A DNA stretch of 64,000 nucleotides from JANQHO01 sp965218075 (GCA_965218075.1 CBDCJZ010000003.1:1240001-1304000), one strand, 5' to 3'. Shown: positions 53,329-64,000, numbered from the stretch's first letter. Notes: generated from the letters alone by a model not told the origin. Translations and numbers: made by a program.

Positions 53329-56300
53329 ATGAAAAACTTTCATCTTATTAAATTAATCTCTATTTTTATTTTGTTTGGAAGCTTTTCCACAAAAGCCCAA
53401 ACCTCTACTTATTACACTGTGAGTGGACCTACCAGAGGATCAGGGCCGCTTTTAAATACGGAACCCATTGGATCCCAGACCGTTTGGAATGTGATTCATT
53501 CACCTATTGCCTATGGCGGTGCATCCGTCAATAGCTGGTCTTCAGCTCAAAGCATTGGCTTTCCCTTTTCTTTTTACGGCAGCCCAGCTACTCATTTCTG
53601 TGTGAGCAAGAACTATCTGTTGACCTTTGACACCACAGTTGCGGGAACCACTGTGAACAGTAGTATCACCACTGACAATACGGCTTTACCCAACGCCAAT
53701 CTTCCCGACCATACCATCGCTTATTTTTGGGGTGGCTTCGGCAATCCTCCGCCGATTGGCATCGACAATACCGTTCAGATGAAGATCTTTGGTACCACTC
53801 CCAATCGCCAGCTGTGGATTAGAAACTATTCCTATGAATTCGAGGCTCAGGACTGGAGCTTCAACTTTGTAGTTTTAGAAGAAACCACCCATAAGATTTA
53901 CGTAGTAATTGGCACGTGTAGCTATCAAGGAGTGGGAAGCTATACAGTGGGTGTTCAGTTGAATTCCACCACTGCTGTGCAGCATCCCAATTCTCCTAAT
54001 ATTAGCTCTATTAATGGATCTTTTAGCATTCCCTGGAGCAGTGTGAGCTATTACGAATTCACTCCTCGGCTCTTGGTAAACGACGATGCAGGAATTCTCA
54101 GCTTGGACGCTCCGACTAGCTTACTTTCTCCCGGTTCTCAGTCAGTTCAGGTGAGCATTAAAAATTATGGAATTAACAATCTGGACAGTGTAAAGGTGAA
54201 CTGGAGTGCGGATGGAATAACTCAGACCTCCCATAGCTGGACGGGGAGTCTAGCGTTGGGTGCAGTTGCTGCTGCGGTCAATATCGGAAGCTATAATTTC
54301 ACCCTGGGAAATCCCATCCTAAAGATTTGGACGAGCAATCCCAATGGCAATCCAGATAATGATACTTCAAATGACACACTGGAGGTTTCTTTAGTTGTTT
54401 GCAATCTACTTTCGGGAGCTTATACCCTTGGCGGGACTTCCAGCGATTTTCCAAACTTTGATTCTCTTGCTACTTTTCTCAACAACTGCGGTGTTTCAGG
54501 TTCTGTAATCATTAAGGTAGCTCCGGGCACCTATAGGGAGCAGTTTACACTAGGAAATATCGCTGGTGTAAGCCCGACAAATACGATTGTCATTGACGGT
54601 GGGGATAACTCGCTCGCTAGGCTCACTCATGACGGTTCGACAAGCAATGCCACCGTGGCTTTTGACAGCACCAGCTATGTAAGCTTGAGGAATATAACCC
54701 TCGAAAACACCAAAAGCTCAACAGCTGCCTGGGTAGTGCATCTTCAGAACACAGATCATATCGTCATTGATTCCTGTTTGATTGAGATGTCAGTGAATAC
54801 AACATCTGACAGAGGGGGTATAGTGGGGTCGGGCAGCTTGACCAGTGCCTTTCCCTTTGTATTTACTACGAATAAGCATTTGACCGTCTCTGACAATATC
54901 ATCACAGGAGGTTACTATGGAATATCTCTGGAAGCCAGTAGAAGCAATAAAGATGTGGGCAACCGCATTTTGCGTAACCGTTTTAGTGATATTGATGACA
55001 TGGGTATTTATATGGGGAACGCGGACAGCCTGATTATCTCGGGCAATGTGATTGAAAATACCGGTTATTATGCCTATGACATCTATTGCCAAGATATTAC
55101 AGACTTTGAGATTAGGGCAAATAATTTGCTTGACTGTGGCGATGAGGGGATAATAATTCGTGGAGGCAGCTCCAGTGGAACAGCTCGTTCACTGATTGCC
55201 AACAATATGATTTATGCTCCCGGTAATTCGGCCATTAGGATGTCAGGAAACAACTCGAATGTGAATATTTATCATAACACGGCTGTGGGCGATCCCGCTA
55301 TGGTATTTAGTGGCAGAAATTCTGATATGAGTCTCTACAACAACATCTTCAGCAACTCAAGAGGAATAGCTTTAGAGGCTATATCGGGCTTGCCATCGAC
55401 CATTGATATCGATTACAACCTTTACAACCAGGCAAGGGGGAATATCGCATGGGTTGGCTCTACGACCTATGCAAACTTAGCCGTTTGGCAAGCAGCTAAG
55501 CCTGCACTCAATCAGAATTCTGTGGAGGGTAACCCGCTATTTGTAAGCGCAACATCTCCTGCCGATCTGCATCTAATAGGCACTTTGGCCAATGATATAG
55601 GTGATAATTCTGTGGGTATTAAAGTCGATATTGATGGAGATTCTCGTCCACTTCCGCCTTCGACAAGAGTGGATATCGGCGCTGACGAGTACCATTCAGC
55701 CACTTTGCCCTGTCCAGCCCCTTCGTCCTTGAGGGCTAATATTACTCAGACCAACGCTGCGCTCTCCTGGATTACAGGCGGAGCTTCTAATTGGGAGCTA
55801 GAATATGGTGTAACGGGCTTTAGCTTAGGAAATGGAACACGGATTCGTACGGCCACCAATCCTCATGTTCTGAGTGGTTTGACAGTTGGCACGGCTTATG
55901 ATTTCTATGTTCGGGATAATTGTGGCACTAATAATTTGAGCACTTGGGTAGGTCCTCAGAATTTTAGGACTCTTAGTTGTCTAGCCCCTTCGTCCTTGAG
56001 GGCTTCCAATATTACTCAAACCACCGCTACAATCTCCTGGGCTACGGGCGGATCTTCGAATTGGAATATTGAGTATGGGCCTATAAACTTTCCTCTGGGA
56101 AGCGGTATTTTCTTATACAATGTGTCTAGTCCTCGCATTTTAAGGGGCTTGATGCCTAACATCTTTTATGATGTCTATGTACAGGACAGCTGCAATGTGG
56201 GCAATGTGAGCAATTGGACAGGACCCTTGTTTATTAAAACCATTATTGGTATAGATGAGCTTCTCGAGCGCTCATTTCGCATTTATCCAAATCCTAGTGA

Positions 56301-56517
56301 AGGAGCTTTCAATCTGGAGCTTAGCTCCTCTCTCGGAGAGGATATGGAGATCCGTATCACTAATATGATGGGACAAATGGTCTTGGAAGATGAGATTGAG
56401 AGTTTCAGCGGAAGTTACAGAAAAAGGCTAGAGATGGGAGCTTATCGCAGTGGAGTATACCTATTGCAGCTGATTACTGAAAGGGCTACTGTGAACCGGT
56501 GTATCATTTTGCAGTAG
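53329..56517 (+). CDS. cargo C: beta-helix/FN3 protein with type IX sorting domain
   Basis: 1062 residues, the shortest member of the B to D group. Signal peptide about 1-24 (LFGSFSTKAQ) without the 11-bp repeat, so it should be constitutively readable. N-terminal domain (27-250), CARDB-like domain (252-360), beta-helix (about 365-785, ending VDIGADEYHS), only two FN3 modules (788-970), no MAM-like module, and the sorting domain (about 972-1062). Large parts are nearly identical to cargo B at nucleotide level. It shows the minimal architecture from which the larger members may have grown by adding modules. Confidence 0.88.
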   Translation: MKNFHLIKLISIFILFGSFSTKAQTSTYYTVSGPTRGSGPLLNTEPIGSQTVWNVIHSPIAYGGASVNSWSSAQSIGFPFSFYGSPATHFCVSKNYLLTFDTTVAGTTVNSSITTDNTALPNANLPDHTIAYFWGGFGNPPPIGIDNTVQMKIFGTTPNRQLWIRNYSYEFEAQDWSFNFVVLEETTHKIYVVIGTCSYQGVGSYTVGVQLNSTTAVQHPNSPNISSINGSFSIPWSSVSYYEFTPRLLVNDDAGILSLDAPTSLLSPGSQSVQVSIKNYGINNLDSVKVNWSADGITQTSHSWTGSLALGAVAAAVNIGSYNFTLGNPILKIWTSNPNGNPDNDTSNDTLEVSLVVCNLLSGAYTLGGTSSDFPNFDSLATFLNNCGVSGSVIIKVAPGTYREQFTLGNIAGVSPTNTIVIDGGDNSLARLTHDGSTSNATVAFDSTSYVSLRNITLENTKSSTAAWVVHLQNTDHIVIDSCLIEMSVNTTSDRGGIVGSGSLTSAFPFVFTTNKHLTVSDNIITGGYYGISLEASRSNKDVGNRILRNRFSDIDDMGIYMGNADSLIISGNVIENTGYYAYDIYCQDITDFEIRANNLLDCGDEGIIIRGGSSSGTARSLIANNMIYAPGNSAIRMSGNNSNVNIYHNTAVGDPAMVFSGRNSDMSLYNNIFSNSRGIALEAISGLPSTIDIDYNLYNQARGNIAWVGSTTYANLAVWQAAKPALNQNSVEGNPLFVSATSPADLHLIGTLANDIGDNSVGIKVDIDGDSRPLPPSTRVDIGADEYHSATLPCPAPSSLRANITQTNAALSWITGGASNWELEYGVTGFSLGNGTRIRTATNPHVLSGLTVGTAYDFYVRDNCGTNNLSTWVGPQNFRTLSCLAPSSLRASNITQTTATISWATGGSSNWNIEYGPINFPLGSGIFLYNVSSPRILRGLMPNIFYDVYVQDSCNVGNVSNWTGPLFIKTIIGIDELLERSFRIYPNPSEGAFNLELSSSLGEDMEIRITNMMGQMVLEDEIESFSGSYRKRLEMGAYRSGVYLLQLITERATVNRCIILQ

Positions 56518-56599
56518 GGACTAACAAGCTTTTTCTATGGGCTGATTCTCAACGGATTTTGACGGGCTTTTATGAGGGGTTCCTAGAAAATGAAAAAAT

Positions 56600-56809
56600 G
56601 TCCATTTCTAGCATTCAATAAATATTTACTAGCGCACAATAAGTCATGCTTGGCGTACAATAAGTCATAAGCCTTTTTTTACTAAACGAGCCCTTATAAG
56701 CCCTTGTTAAAAGATTAAATTTTAGTAATATTGGGCTGATCTCATGTTTCAAAAGGCTTCGCCCTTTTTAATGTAAAGAAGATCTTGTTTCACTAAAAAA
56801 CACTAAATC
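56600..56809 (+). repeat. shared promoter/leader block, copy 3 (before cargo D)
   Basis: Same block as before B, with a small internal duplication: the motif GCGCACAATAAGTCAT (second copy GCGTACAATAAGTCAT) occurs twice. Promoter TTG (56704-56706), 19 bp, TAATATTG (56726-56733). The preceding 3' flank (TAGGGACTAACAAGCTTTTT) also matches the flank after cargo A. Confidence 0.78.
56704..56733 (+). promoter_or_regulatory. promoter of cargo D
   Basis: TTG (56704-56706), 19-bp spacer, TAATATTG (56726-56733); same arrangement as the other three copies. Confidence 0.45.
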
Positions 56810-59800
56810 ATGAAAACTTTCAACTCAATTAATCTTTCCTCTGTCTTTCCTCTGTCTTTTATTATTATTTGGAGGCTTTTCCACAAAAGCCCAAAATTAT
56901 ATTTACAATATAAACGGCCCTACCAGAGGACAAGGGCCACTTTTGAATACAGAATCAGTCAGCGATACTTTGTCGGGGTGGACTAAAGTTCACCGCAATA
57001 ATGCCGGAGGAGGTGCATCGGTCAATAGCTGGTCTTCAGCTCAAAGCATTGGCTTTCCCTTTTCTTTTTACGGCAGTCCAGCTACTCATTTCTGTGTGAG
57101 CAAGAACTATCTGTTGACCTTTGACACCACAGTTGCGGGAACCACTGTGAACAGTAGTATCACCACTGACAATACGGCTTTACCCAACGCCAATCTTCCC
57201 GATCATACCATCGCTTATTTTTGGGGTGCTTTTACTCCGCCGCTTGAGGGAGGCAGTAACGTCTGGATGAAGATTTTTGGCACAGCTCCCAATCGCCAGT
57301 TTTGGATTAAGAATTATCACTATAAATACGAGGATCAGCCTTGGAGCGAGAACTTTGTAGTTTTGGAAGAAACTACCCATAAGATTTATGTAGTGAGTGG
57401 CCGATGGAGACATTCAATAAAAGGAAGCTATACGGTGGGTGTTCAGCTCGATGCCACCATGGCCTCGCAGCACCCACAATCGCCTAATATCAGTGCTATT
57501 AATGGAATGCCAGTACCTAGCAGTAGTGTAGCATCAATTGCAAAATATTACGAATTCACTCCTTTTACCCGAATAAATGACGACGCAGGTATCGTCAGCT
57601 TAGACAACCCAATTAGCCCGGTTGCTTCTGGTTCCCAGTCAATTCAGGTGAGTATTAAAAATTATGGGCTCAACAACCTGGACAGTGTAAGAGTGAACTG
57701 GAGTGCTGATGGAGTAGCTCAAGCTCCTTACAGCTGGCTGGGAAATTTGGCTTCTGATGCCGTTGCTGTTGCCGTTAACATTGGCAGCTACAATTTTGCA
57801 ACAGTAGCTTCTACCCTAAAGATTTGGATCAGTAATCCCAATGGCAACCCAGATAACAATACGTCAAATGACACACTAGAAGTTTCGTTGTTTGTTTGCA
57901 GGCTACTTTCGGGAGCTTATACTCTTGGCGGACCAGCTGGCTCGAATAATTTCCCAGATTTTGGTTCTCTTGCGGCTGTTCTTAACAGTTGTGGTGGTAT
58001 TGCGGGTCCCTTAAAGATTAACATAGCCCCTGGAACTTATACAGAGAACTTTGTATTGCGTAATATCAGCGGTGTAAGCCAAGCCAATACGATTACTATT
58101 GACGGTGGAGATACATCGCTGGTTACTCTCGCTCAAGACAGCTTGACACATAACATTACCGTGGTCTTTGACAGTATCAGCCATGTCACCTTGAAGAATA
58201 TAACTATCAAAAACATCCAAAATGTAGAAATTACATGGGGAGTACACCTGGAACGTACCAACCACATAGTAATTGATTCCTGCCTGATTAAGCGACCAGT
58301 GAGCGCAGAATTTAGCATGGGGAGTATTATAGGCGCCACTACCTATATTGACCAGAAGCCTATAATTCCGAACAATCACCTGACTATTTCTAATAACACT
58401 ATTATGGGAGGTTCTTATGGAGTGGCTTTGCTAGTAGGAGGCGATACGAATAATCGCAATCTGAGCAACCACATCCTGCATAACCGTTTTAGTGATATTA
58501 ACCTTATTGGTATGCTTATGAGGGACGCGGACAGCCTGATTATCTCGGACAATGTGATTGAAAACACCAATAGTAGTGTTGCCTATGACATCTATTGCCT
58601 AAATATTATGGACTTTGAAATTACTGCAAATAACCTGTTCGATTGCGGGGACGAGGGGATAGTAATTTCTGGAGGCAGCTCCAGTGGAACAGCCCGCTCA
58701 CTAATTGCCAACAATATGGTTTATGCTCCTGATGCGGCCATTAGGATGACAGGAAACAACTCGAATGTGAATATTTATCACAATACGGCTGTGGGTCTTC
58801 CTGCTATGGAGTTTACTGGCAATAGCAATTCTGATATGAGTTTCTACAACAACATTTTCAGCAACCCAAGTGGAGTAGCTTTAGATGCTTCATCGAGCTT
58901 ACCATCGACCATCGATATCGACTACAACCTCTATCACTATCAGGCAAGTGGGAACATCGCAAGGGACAGTTCGAGCTATAGTAGCCTAGCCGCTTGGCAA
59001 GCAGCCAAACCTGCACTCAATGCCCATTCTGTGGAAGGTGATCCAGTATTTGTAAGGGAATGGCCCCCTGCCAACCTACATGTATTAGACTCTTTGGCCA
59101 ATGATACAGGTGACAATTCTGTGGGTATCTATGTCGATATTGACGGCGATCGCCGTCCACTACCTCCTTCCACCAAGGTGGATATAGGCGCTGATGAATA
59201 CCATCCAGCAACTTGTTTGCCTTCATCGGGTTTATCTACCTCAGCTATAGGACAAACAACAGCCCAACTGAGCTGGACTATGGGCGGGGCTTCAAATTGG
59301 AATTTGGAATATGGTAAAGCAGGTTTTACCCCAGGAACAGGTAATTTCTTATATAATGTGTCTAATCCTCATATTTTAAGTGGACTATCACCTAACACGG
59401 ACTATGAGTTTTACGTACAAGACAGCTGCGGGGTGGACACTGTAAGTAGATGGGCAGGACCGGTTTTCTTTGGTACTAGCTGCGCTCCTTTTACTTTAGC
59501 TGCTACTTTGCCGATTGTCGAAGATTTTGAGTCGGCATCTGGTACTTATCAGCGAAACCAAAATGTGCTTTGTTATCCTACCTACAAATGGAGATATACC
59601 ACCTCCGTTGCCAAGGATGGTCGTTTGAGGTTTGCTGTAAGTGGCTTTGCCAACAATGGCAGCTCGGCAGCTACCTTGGATAGAGTGTCATCAGGAGGTA
59701 CAGTTACCAATTATCTGATCCTAACAGCTGATTTGAGCAGTTACAGCAGTTCGAGTGCTCTGGAACTGGAATTCAGCTATATGCATCACGGAGAAGAAAA

Positions 59801-62300
59801 CCATCCTAACGACAGAGTATGGATACAGGGCAGCAACACAGATTCCTGGGTGCAAATTTACGATCTGCATGCCAATCAGGGCACAGGAGGCATCTACAAT
59901 CAGGTGATTGGCTTAGACATTGACTCTATCCTTGCAAATGCGACCCCTCCTCAAAGAGTCTCTTCTACTTTTCAAGTCCGCTTTGGACAAGAAGATAATC
60001 TTTCCGCTACTTCCCCCACAGGAACTGACGGCTATTCTTTTGATGACATTGCCATTCGGGAAACCTGTCCAAGCCCTACCAAGCTAACAGCTACCAATAT
60101 TACTCAAACCAACGCTACGCTCTCCTGGGTTGCTGGCGGGGCTTCTAACTGGGACTTGGAATATGGTCTTTCTGGATTTACTCCGGGACGTGGCACTCAG
60201 ATTCACACGACCATCCCTTCTTATACTGTGAGCGGCTTGACACCCGGAATGGCTTATGATTTCTATGTTCGGAGTAGTTGTGGGCTGGGCCATGCAAGTA
60301 GCTGGGCTGGTCCTAATGCTTTTACCACCCTTTCAGCCACTTTGCCCTGTCCAGCCCCATCGTCATTGTTGGCTACCCAGATTACTCAAACCAGCGCTAG
60401 GCTCTCCTGGGTTACGGGTGGGGCTGCTAAATGGAACTTGGAATGGGGTATAGTTAATTTTGCTCTAGGAAGCGGTAATTTCTTACCTAATGTGGCACCT
60501 ACTCACTATACTTTAAGCGGTCTAATTCCCGGCACCTCTTATCAATTCTATGTTCGGGATAGCTGTGGGATAAGTCATGTGAGTAGCTGGGCTGGGCCTC
60601 ATGTTTTTACCACCCTTTCAGCCACTTTGCCCTGTCCAGTCCCTTCGTCATTGTTGGCTTCCAATATTACTCAGACCAGTGCTACGCTCTCCTGGATTAT
60701 GGGTGGGGCTTCTAATTGGGATGTGGAATATGGTCTTTCGGGATTTACTCTGGGAAGTGGCACTCGGATTTCCACAACTACCCCTTCTTATGCTGTGAGC
60801 GGCTTGGCGCCTGGAACGGATTATGATTTCTATGTTCGGGATAGCTGTGGAGTAGGCTATGTGAGTAGCTGGGCTGGTCTTTATACTTTTACCACCCTTT
60901 CAGCCACTTTGCCCTGTCCAGCCCCATCATTATTGGGAACTTCCAATATTACTCAAACCAACGCTAGGCTTTGGTGGATGTCAGGTGGGACTTCTACTTC
61001 TAATTGGGATTTGGAATATGGCCTTTCGGGATTTACTCTGGGACAGGGTACTCGGATTTCCACGACTACCCCTTCTTATACTGTGAGCGGCTTGACGTCT
61101 GGAACGGATTATGATTTCTATGTTCGGGATAACTGTGGAATAGGTCATGTGAGCAGCTGGGCCGGTCCTCATACTTTTACTACTCTTTCGGCCATTTTGC
61201 CCTGTCCAGCCCCGTCGTCATTGGGAACTTCCAATATTACTCAGACCACCGCCAGGCTTTGGTGGATGTCAGGTGGAACTTCTACTTCTAATTGGGATTT
61301 GGAATATGGCCTTTCGGGATTTACTCTGGGACAGGGTACTCGGATTTCCACGACTACCCCTTCTTATACTGTGAGCGGCTTGACGCCTGGAACGGATTAT
61401 GATTTCTATGTTCGGGATAACTGTGGAATAGGTCATGTGAGCAGCTGGGCCGGTCCTCATACTTTTACTACTCTTTCGGCCATTTTGCCCTGTCCAGCCC
61501 CGTCGTCATTGGGAGCTTCCAATATTACTCAGACCAACGCTAGGCTCTCGTGGATGTCAGGTGGGATTTCTATTTCTAATAATTGGGATGTGGAATATGG
61601 TCTTTCGGGATTTACTCTGGGAAGTGGAATTCGGATTTCCACGACTATCTCTTTTTATACTGTGAGCGGCTTGACGTCTGGTCAGTCTTATCAATTTTAT
61701 GTTCGGGATAGCTGTGGAGTAGGTCATGTGAGTAGCTGGGCTGGTCCTCATACTTTTAGGACTCTTGGCTGTTTAGCTCCCACAGGGTTGAACCTCCACA
61801 CTATTACTGAAATCACCGCTACTGTGAGCTGGACTAGCGGTGGTGCTTCGAATTGGAATATTGAGTATGGGCCTATAAACTTTCCTCTGGGAGGCGGTAT
61901 TTTCTTATACAATGTGTCTAGTCCTCGCACTTTAAGGGGCTTAAAGCCTAACACCTTTTATGATGTCTATGTACAGGACAGTTGCAATGTGAGCAATTGG
62001 ACAGGACCCTTGTCTATTAAAACCATTATTGGTATAGATGAGCTTCTCGAGCGCTCATTTCGCATTTATCCAAATCCTAGTGAAGGAGTTTTCAAGCTGG
62101 AGTTTAGCTCCTCTCTCGGAGAGGATATGGAGATCCGTATCACTAATATGATGGGACAAATAGTCTTGGAAGATGAGATTGAGAGTTTCAGCGGAAGCTA
62201 CAGAAAAAGGCTAGAGATGGGAGCTTATGGCAGTGGAGTATACCTATTGCAGCTGATTACTGAAAGGGCTACTGTAAACCGGCGTATTATTTTGCAGTAG
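56810..62300 (+). CDS. cargo D: giant beta-helix/FN3/MAM-like protein with type IX sorting domain, phase OFF
   Basis: The ATG at 56810 matches the starts of B and E (MKTFNSINLSS), but after the repeat the frame is wrong and ends at TAA 56984. The long frame resumes (AQNYIYNINGPTRGQGPLLN) and runs to 62300; an ATG at 56943 opens 1785 residues without a signal peptide. From ATG to stop is 5491 bp, one base over a multiple of three; adding one 11-bp unit gives 5502 bp, an intact 1833-residue protein. Domains: N-terminal domain, CARDB-like, beta-helix (ending VDIGADEYHP), FN3, one MAM-like module, seven more FN3, sorting domain. Modules 5 and 6 are a recent 288-bp duplication. Confidence 0.85.
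56835..56856 (+). repeat. 11-bp tandem repeat, two copies, in the cargo D signal peptide
   Basis: Unit TTTCCTCTGTC at 56835 and 56846. It is a rotated, one-base variant of the unit in cargo B and E. With two copies the downstream frame is out of phase; three copies would restore it. Confidence 0.88.
60935..61510 (+). repeat. two adjacent, nearly identical 288-bp FN3 modules in cargo D
   Basis: The stretch beginning GGGAACTTCCAATATTACTC at 60935 recurs at 61223, exactly 288 bp (96 codons) later, with very few differences over the whole module. This is a recent in-frame tandem duplication. Confidence 0.85.
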
Positions 62301-62399
62301 GGACTAACAAGCTTTTTCTATGGGCTGATTCTCAACGGATTTCGACGGGCTTTTATGAGTGGTTCCTAGAAAATGAAAAAAATATTCATTTCTAGCATT

Positions 62400-62592
62400 C
62401 AATAAATATTTACTAGCGCATAATAAGTCATGCTTGGCGCACAATAAGTCATAAGCCTTTTTTACTAAACGAGCCCTTATAAGCCCTTGTTAAAAGATTA
62501 AATTTTAGTAATATTGGGTTGATCTCATGTTTCAAAAGGCTTCGCCCTTTTTAATGTAAAGAAGATCTTGTTTCACTAAAAAACACTAAATC
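62400..62592 (+). repeat. shared promoter/leader block, copy 4 (before cargo E)
   Basis: Nearly identical to copy 3, including the doubled AATAAGTCAT motif. Promoter TTG (62487-62489), 19 bp, TAATATTG (62509-62516), then the constant leader with the AAAAGG/CCTTTT hairpin. Confidence 0.78.
62487..62516 (+). promoter_or_regulatory. promoter of cargo E
   Basis: TTG (62487-62489), 19-bp spacer, TAATATTG (62509-62516), as in the other copies. Confidence 0.45.
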
Positions 62593-64000
62593 ATGAAAAC
62601 TTTCAACTTAATTAATCTCTCTCTTTCTTTCCTCTTTCTTTCCTCTTTCTTTCCTCTTTCTTTCCTCTTTCTTTAAAAGCCCAACCCTCTACTTACACTG
62701 TGAGTGGACCCATCAAAGGACAAGGGCCGCTTTTAAATACGGAACCAACTAATACTACTAGTGGTGGTCGCAACGGTTGGACTGTGATTCATCCATCTAC
62801 TGCCTATGGCGGTTCATCCGTCAATAGTTGGTCTTCAGCTCAAAGCGTTGGCTTTCCCTTTTCTTTTTACGGCAGTTCAGCTACTCATTTCTGTGTGAGC
62901 AAAAACTACCTGTTGACTTTTGACACCACAGTTGTGGGAACCACTGTGAACAGTAGTATCACCACTGACAATACGGCTTTACCTCATGCCAATCTTCCCG
63001 ACCATACCATCGCTTATTTTTGGGGTGGCTTTAGTCCTCCGCTTGGGGGCGGCGATGACGTCCAGATGAAGACCTTTGGCACTATTCCCAATCGCCAGCT
63101 GTGGATTAAGAACTTTTCCTATAAACATGAGGCTCAGAGTTTCAGTTACAACTTTGTAGTTTTAGAAGAAACCACTCATAAGATTTATGTAGTGGATGCC
63201 CAATTTGGAAATCAAGGAGTGGGAAGCTATACAGTGGGTGTTCAGTTGAATTCTACCACTGCCATACAGCATCCCAATTCTCCTAATATTAGCTCTATTA
63301 ATGCAGGTAGTTACACTCCCTGGCCTAATGTGGACTATTATGAATTCACTCCTCGTTATAACTTTAACCTGCTTGGCTGTCCAGCCCCTTCCTCTTCGGT
63401 CGCTTCCCTGATTACTCAGACTGGGGCTAGGCTGTTCTGGACTAAGGGCAGGGCTTCTAATTGGGATTTAGAATATGGTCTTTCGGGATTTACTCTGGGC
63501 TCTGGAACTTTTGTGTACAATGTTTCAAATCCTTATACTCTAAATCACTTGACACCCGGAACGGATTATGATTTCTATGTTCGGGATAGTTGTGGTAGGG
63601 GCAATGTGAGTAGCTGGGCTGGTCCTGGTACTTTTACCACTTCAACCACTTTGCCCTGTCCAGCCCCTTCCTCTTCGGTCGCTTCCCTGATTACTCAGAC
63701 TGGGGCTAGGCTGTTCTGGGCTAGGGGCAGGGCTTCTAATTGGGATTTAGAATATGGTCTTTCTGGATTTACTCTGGGCTCTGGAACTTTTGTGTACAAT
63801 GTTTCAAATCCTTATACTCTAAATCGCTTGACACCCGGAACGGATTATGATTTCTATGTTCGGGATAGTTGTGGCAGGGGCAATGTGAGTAGCTGGGCTG
63901 GTCCTCAGAATTTCAGGACTCTTAGCTGTCCATCCCCATCGTCATTGTTAGCTACCCATATTACTCAGACCAGTGCTGAACTTTCCTGGGTTAGTGGCGG
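62593..64000 (+). CDS. cargo E: FN3 surface protein of the same family, phase OFF, 3' end outside the window
   Basis: Starts MKTFNLINLSLSFLFLSSFF like cargo B, but with five repeat copies the frame ends at TAA 62674-62676 (codon 28). The correct frame resumes right after the repeat (KAQPSTYTVSGPIKGQGPLL) and stays open to the window end. Removing one 11-bp unit would give a continuous protein. After the N-terminal domain (to about 63350, YYEFTPRYN) it goes straight into FN3 modules (CPAPSSSVASLITQTGARLF), with no CARDB-like domain and no beta-helix. Its first two FN3 modules are near-identical. No MAM-like module is visible so far. Confidence 0.83.
62621..62674 (+). repeat. 11-bp tandem repeat, five copies, in the cargo E signal peptide
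   Basis: Unit CTCTTTCTTTC at 62621, 62632, 62643, 62654 and 62665 (the last with its final base changed). One copy more than cargo B in an otherwise identical context; the frame is closed by TAA. Confidence 0.92.

Noticed and set aside
41505..61954. Many open frames of 60-120 codons on the minus strand and in other plus frames across the cargo genes
   Set aside because: They recur at the same place in each repeat module and mirror the FN3 and MAM-like coding sequence; they are shadow frames of a repeated gene.

Overview
The window comes from an A+T-rich Bacteroidota chromosome, most likely of the order Flavobacteriales. The evidence is the type IX secretion translocon gene sprA, several giant proteins with a type A C-terminal sorting domain, Bacteroidota-type RpoZ and DUF4835 proteins, Na+-NQR genes, and repeated promoters of the TTTG-N19-TAnnTTTG type instead of strong Shine-Dalgarno sites.

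Layout. 1-6.5 kb (+): gcvH, a TonB-family gene, a broken cysQ, then a terminal-oxidase accessory operon (cyoE, two subunit III genes, a subunit IV-like gene, a SCO copper chaperone, DUF420). 6.5-9.2 kb (-): a decayed copy of a type IX cargo gene, then nqrF and nqrE without nqrABCD. 10-14.6 kb (+): rpsF-rpsR-rplI and thrS-infC-rpmI-rplT. 14.6-15.5 kb: relics (a cargo tail and an IS1595-family transposase). 15.5-23.4 kb (-): ruvA-sprA. 23.7-27.3 kb: a BadF/BadG-type kinase, a bacilliredoxin, an outer-membrane barrel protein and a lipoprotein. 27.9-33.1 kb (-): folD, ffh, argS and an arginase. 34.5-40.5 kb (-): a DUF6580 membrane protein, a beta-propeller lipoprotein, a recN relic, DUF4835, coaBC, rpoZ and bamD.

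40.9-64 kb (+): five tandem paralogous genes for very large modular surface or secreted proteins (cargo A to E, the last cut by the window edge). They are built from fibronectin-III modules, MAM/jelly-roll-like modules, a parallel beta-helix block and a nearly identical type IX sorting domain. Four of them (B to E) share one promoter/leader block.

Main discovery. The signal-peptide coding region of cargo B, D and E contains an 11-bp tandem repeat. B has four copies and is open. E has five copies and runs into a stop at codon 28. D has two copies of a variant unit and is out of frame; one added unit would restore it. This looks like a slipped-strand ON/OFF switch on a family of type IX secreted surface proteins, combined with module shuffling and homogenised gene ends. 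A second possible slippage tract (11 G) lies inside the beta-propeller lipoprotein gene.

A second theme is gene decay: cysQ, recN, an old cargo copy, two IS1595 fragments and several unidentified gene scraps are all disrupted. infC and bamD appear to use non-ATG starts. All calls are by eye from the sequence; no database search was run, and sequencing errors cannot be excluded for single frameshifts.
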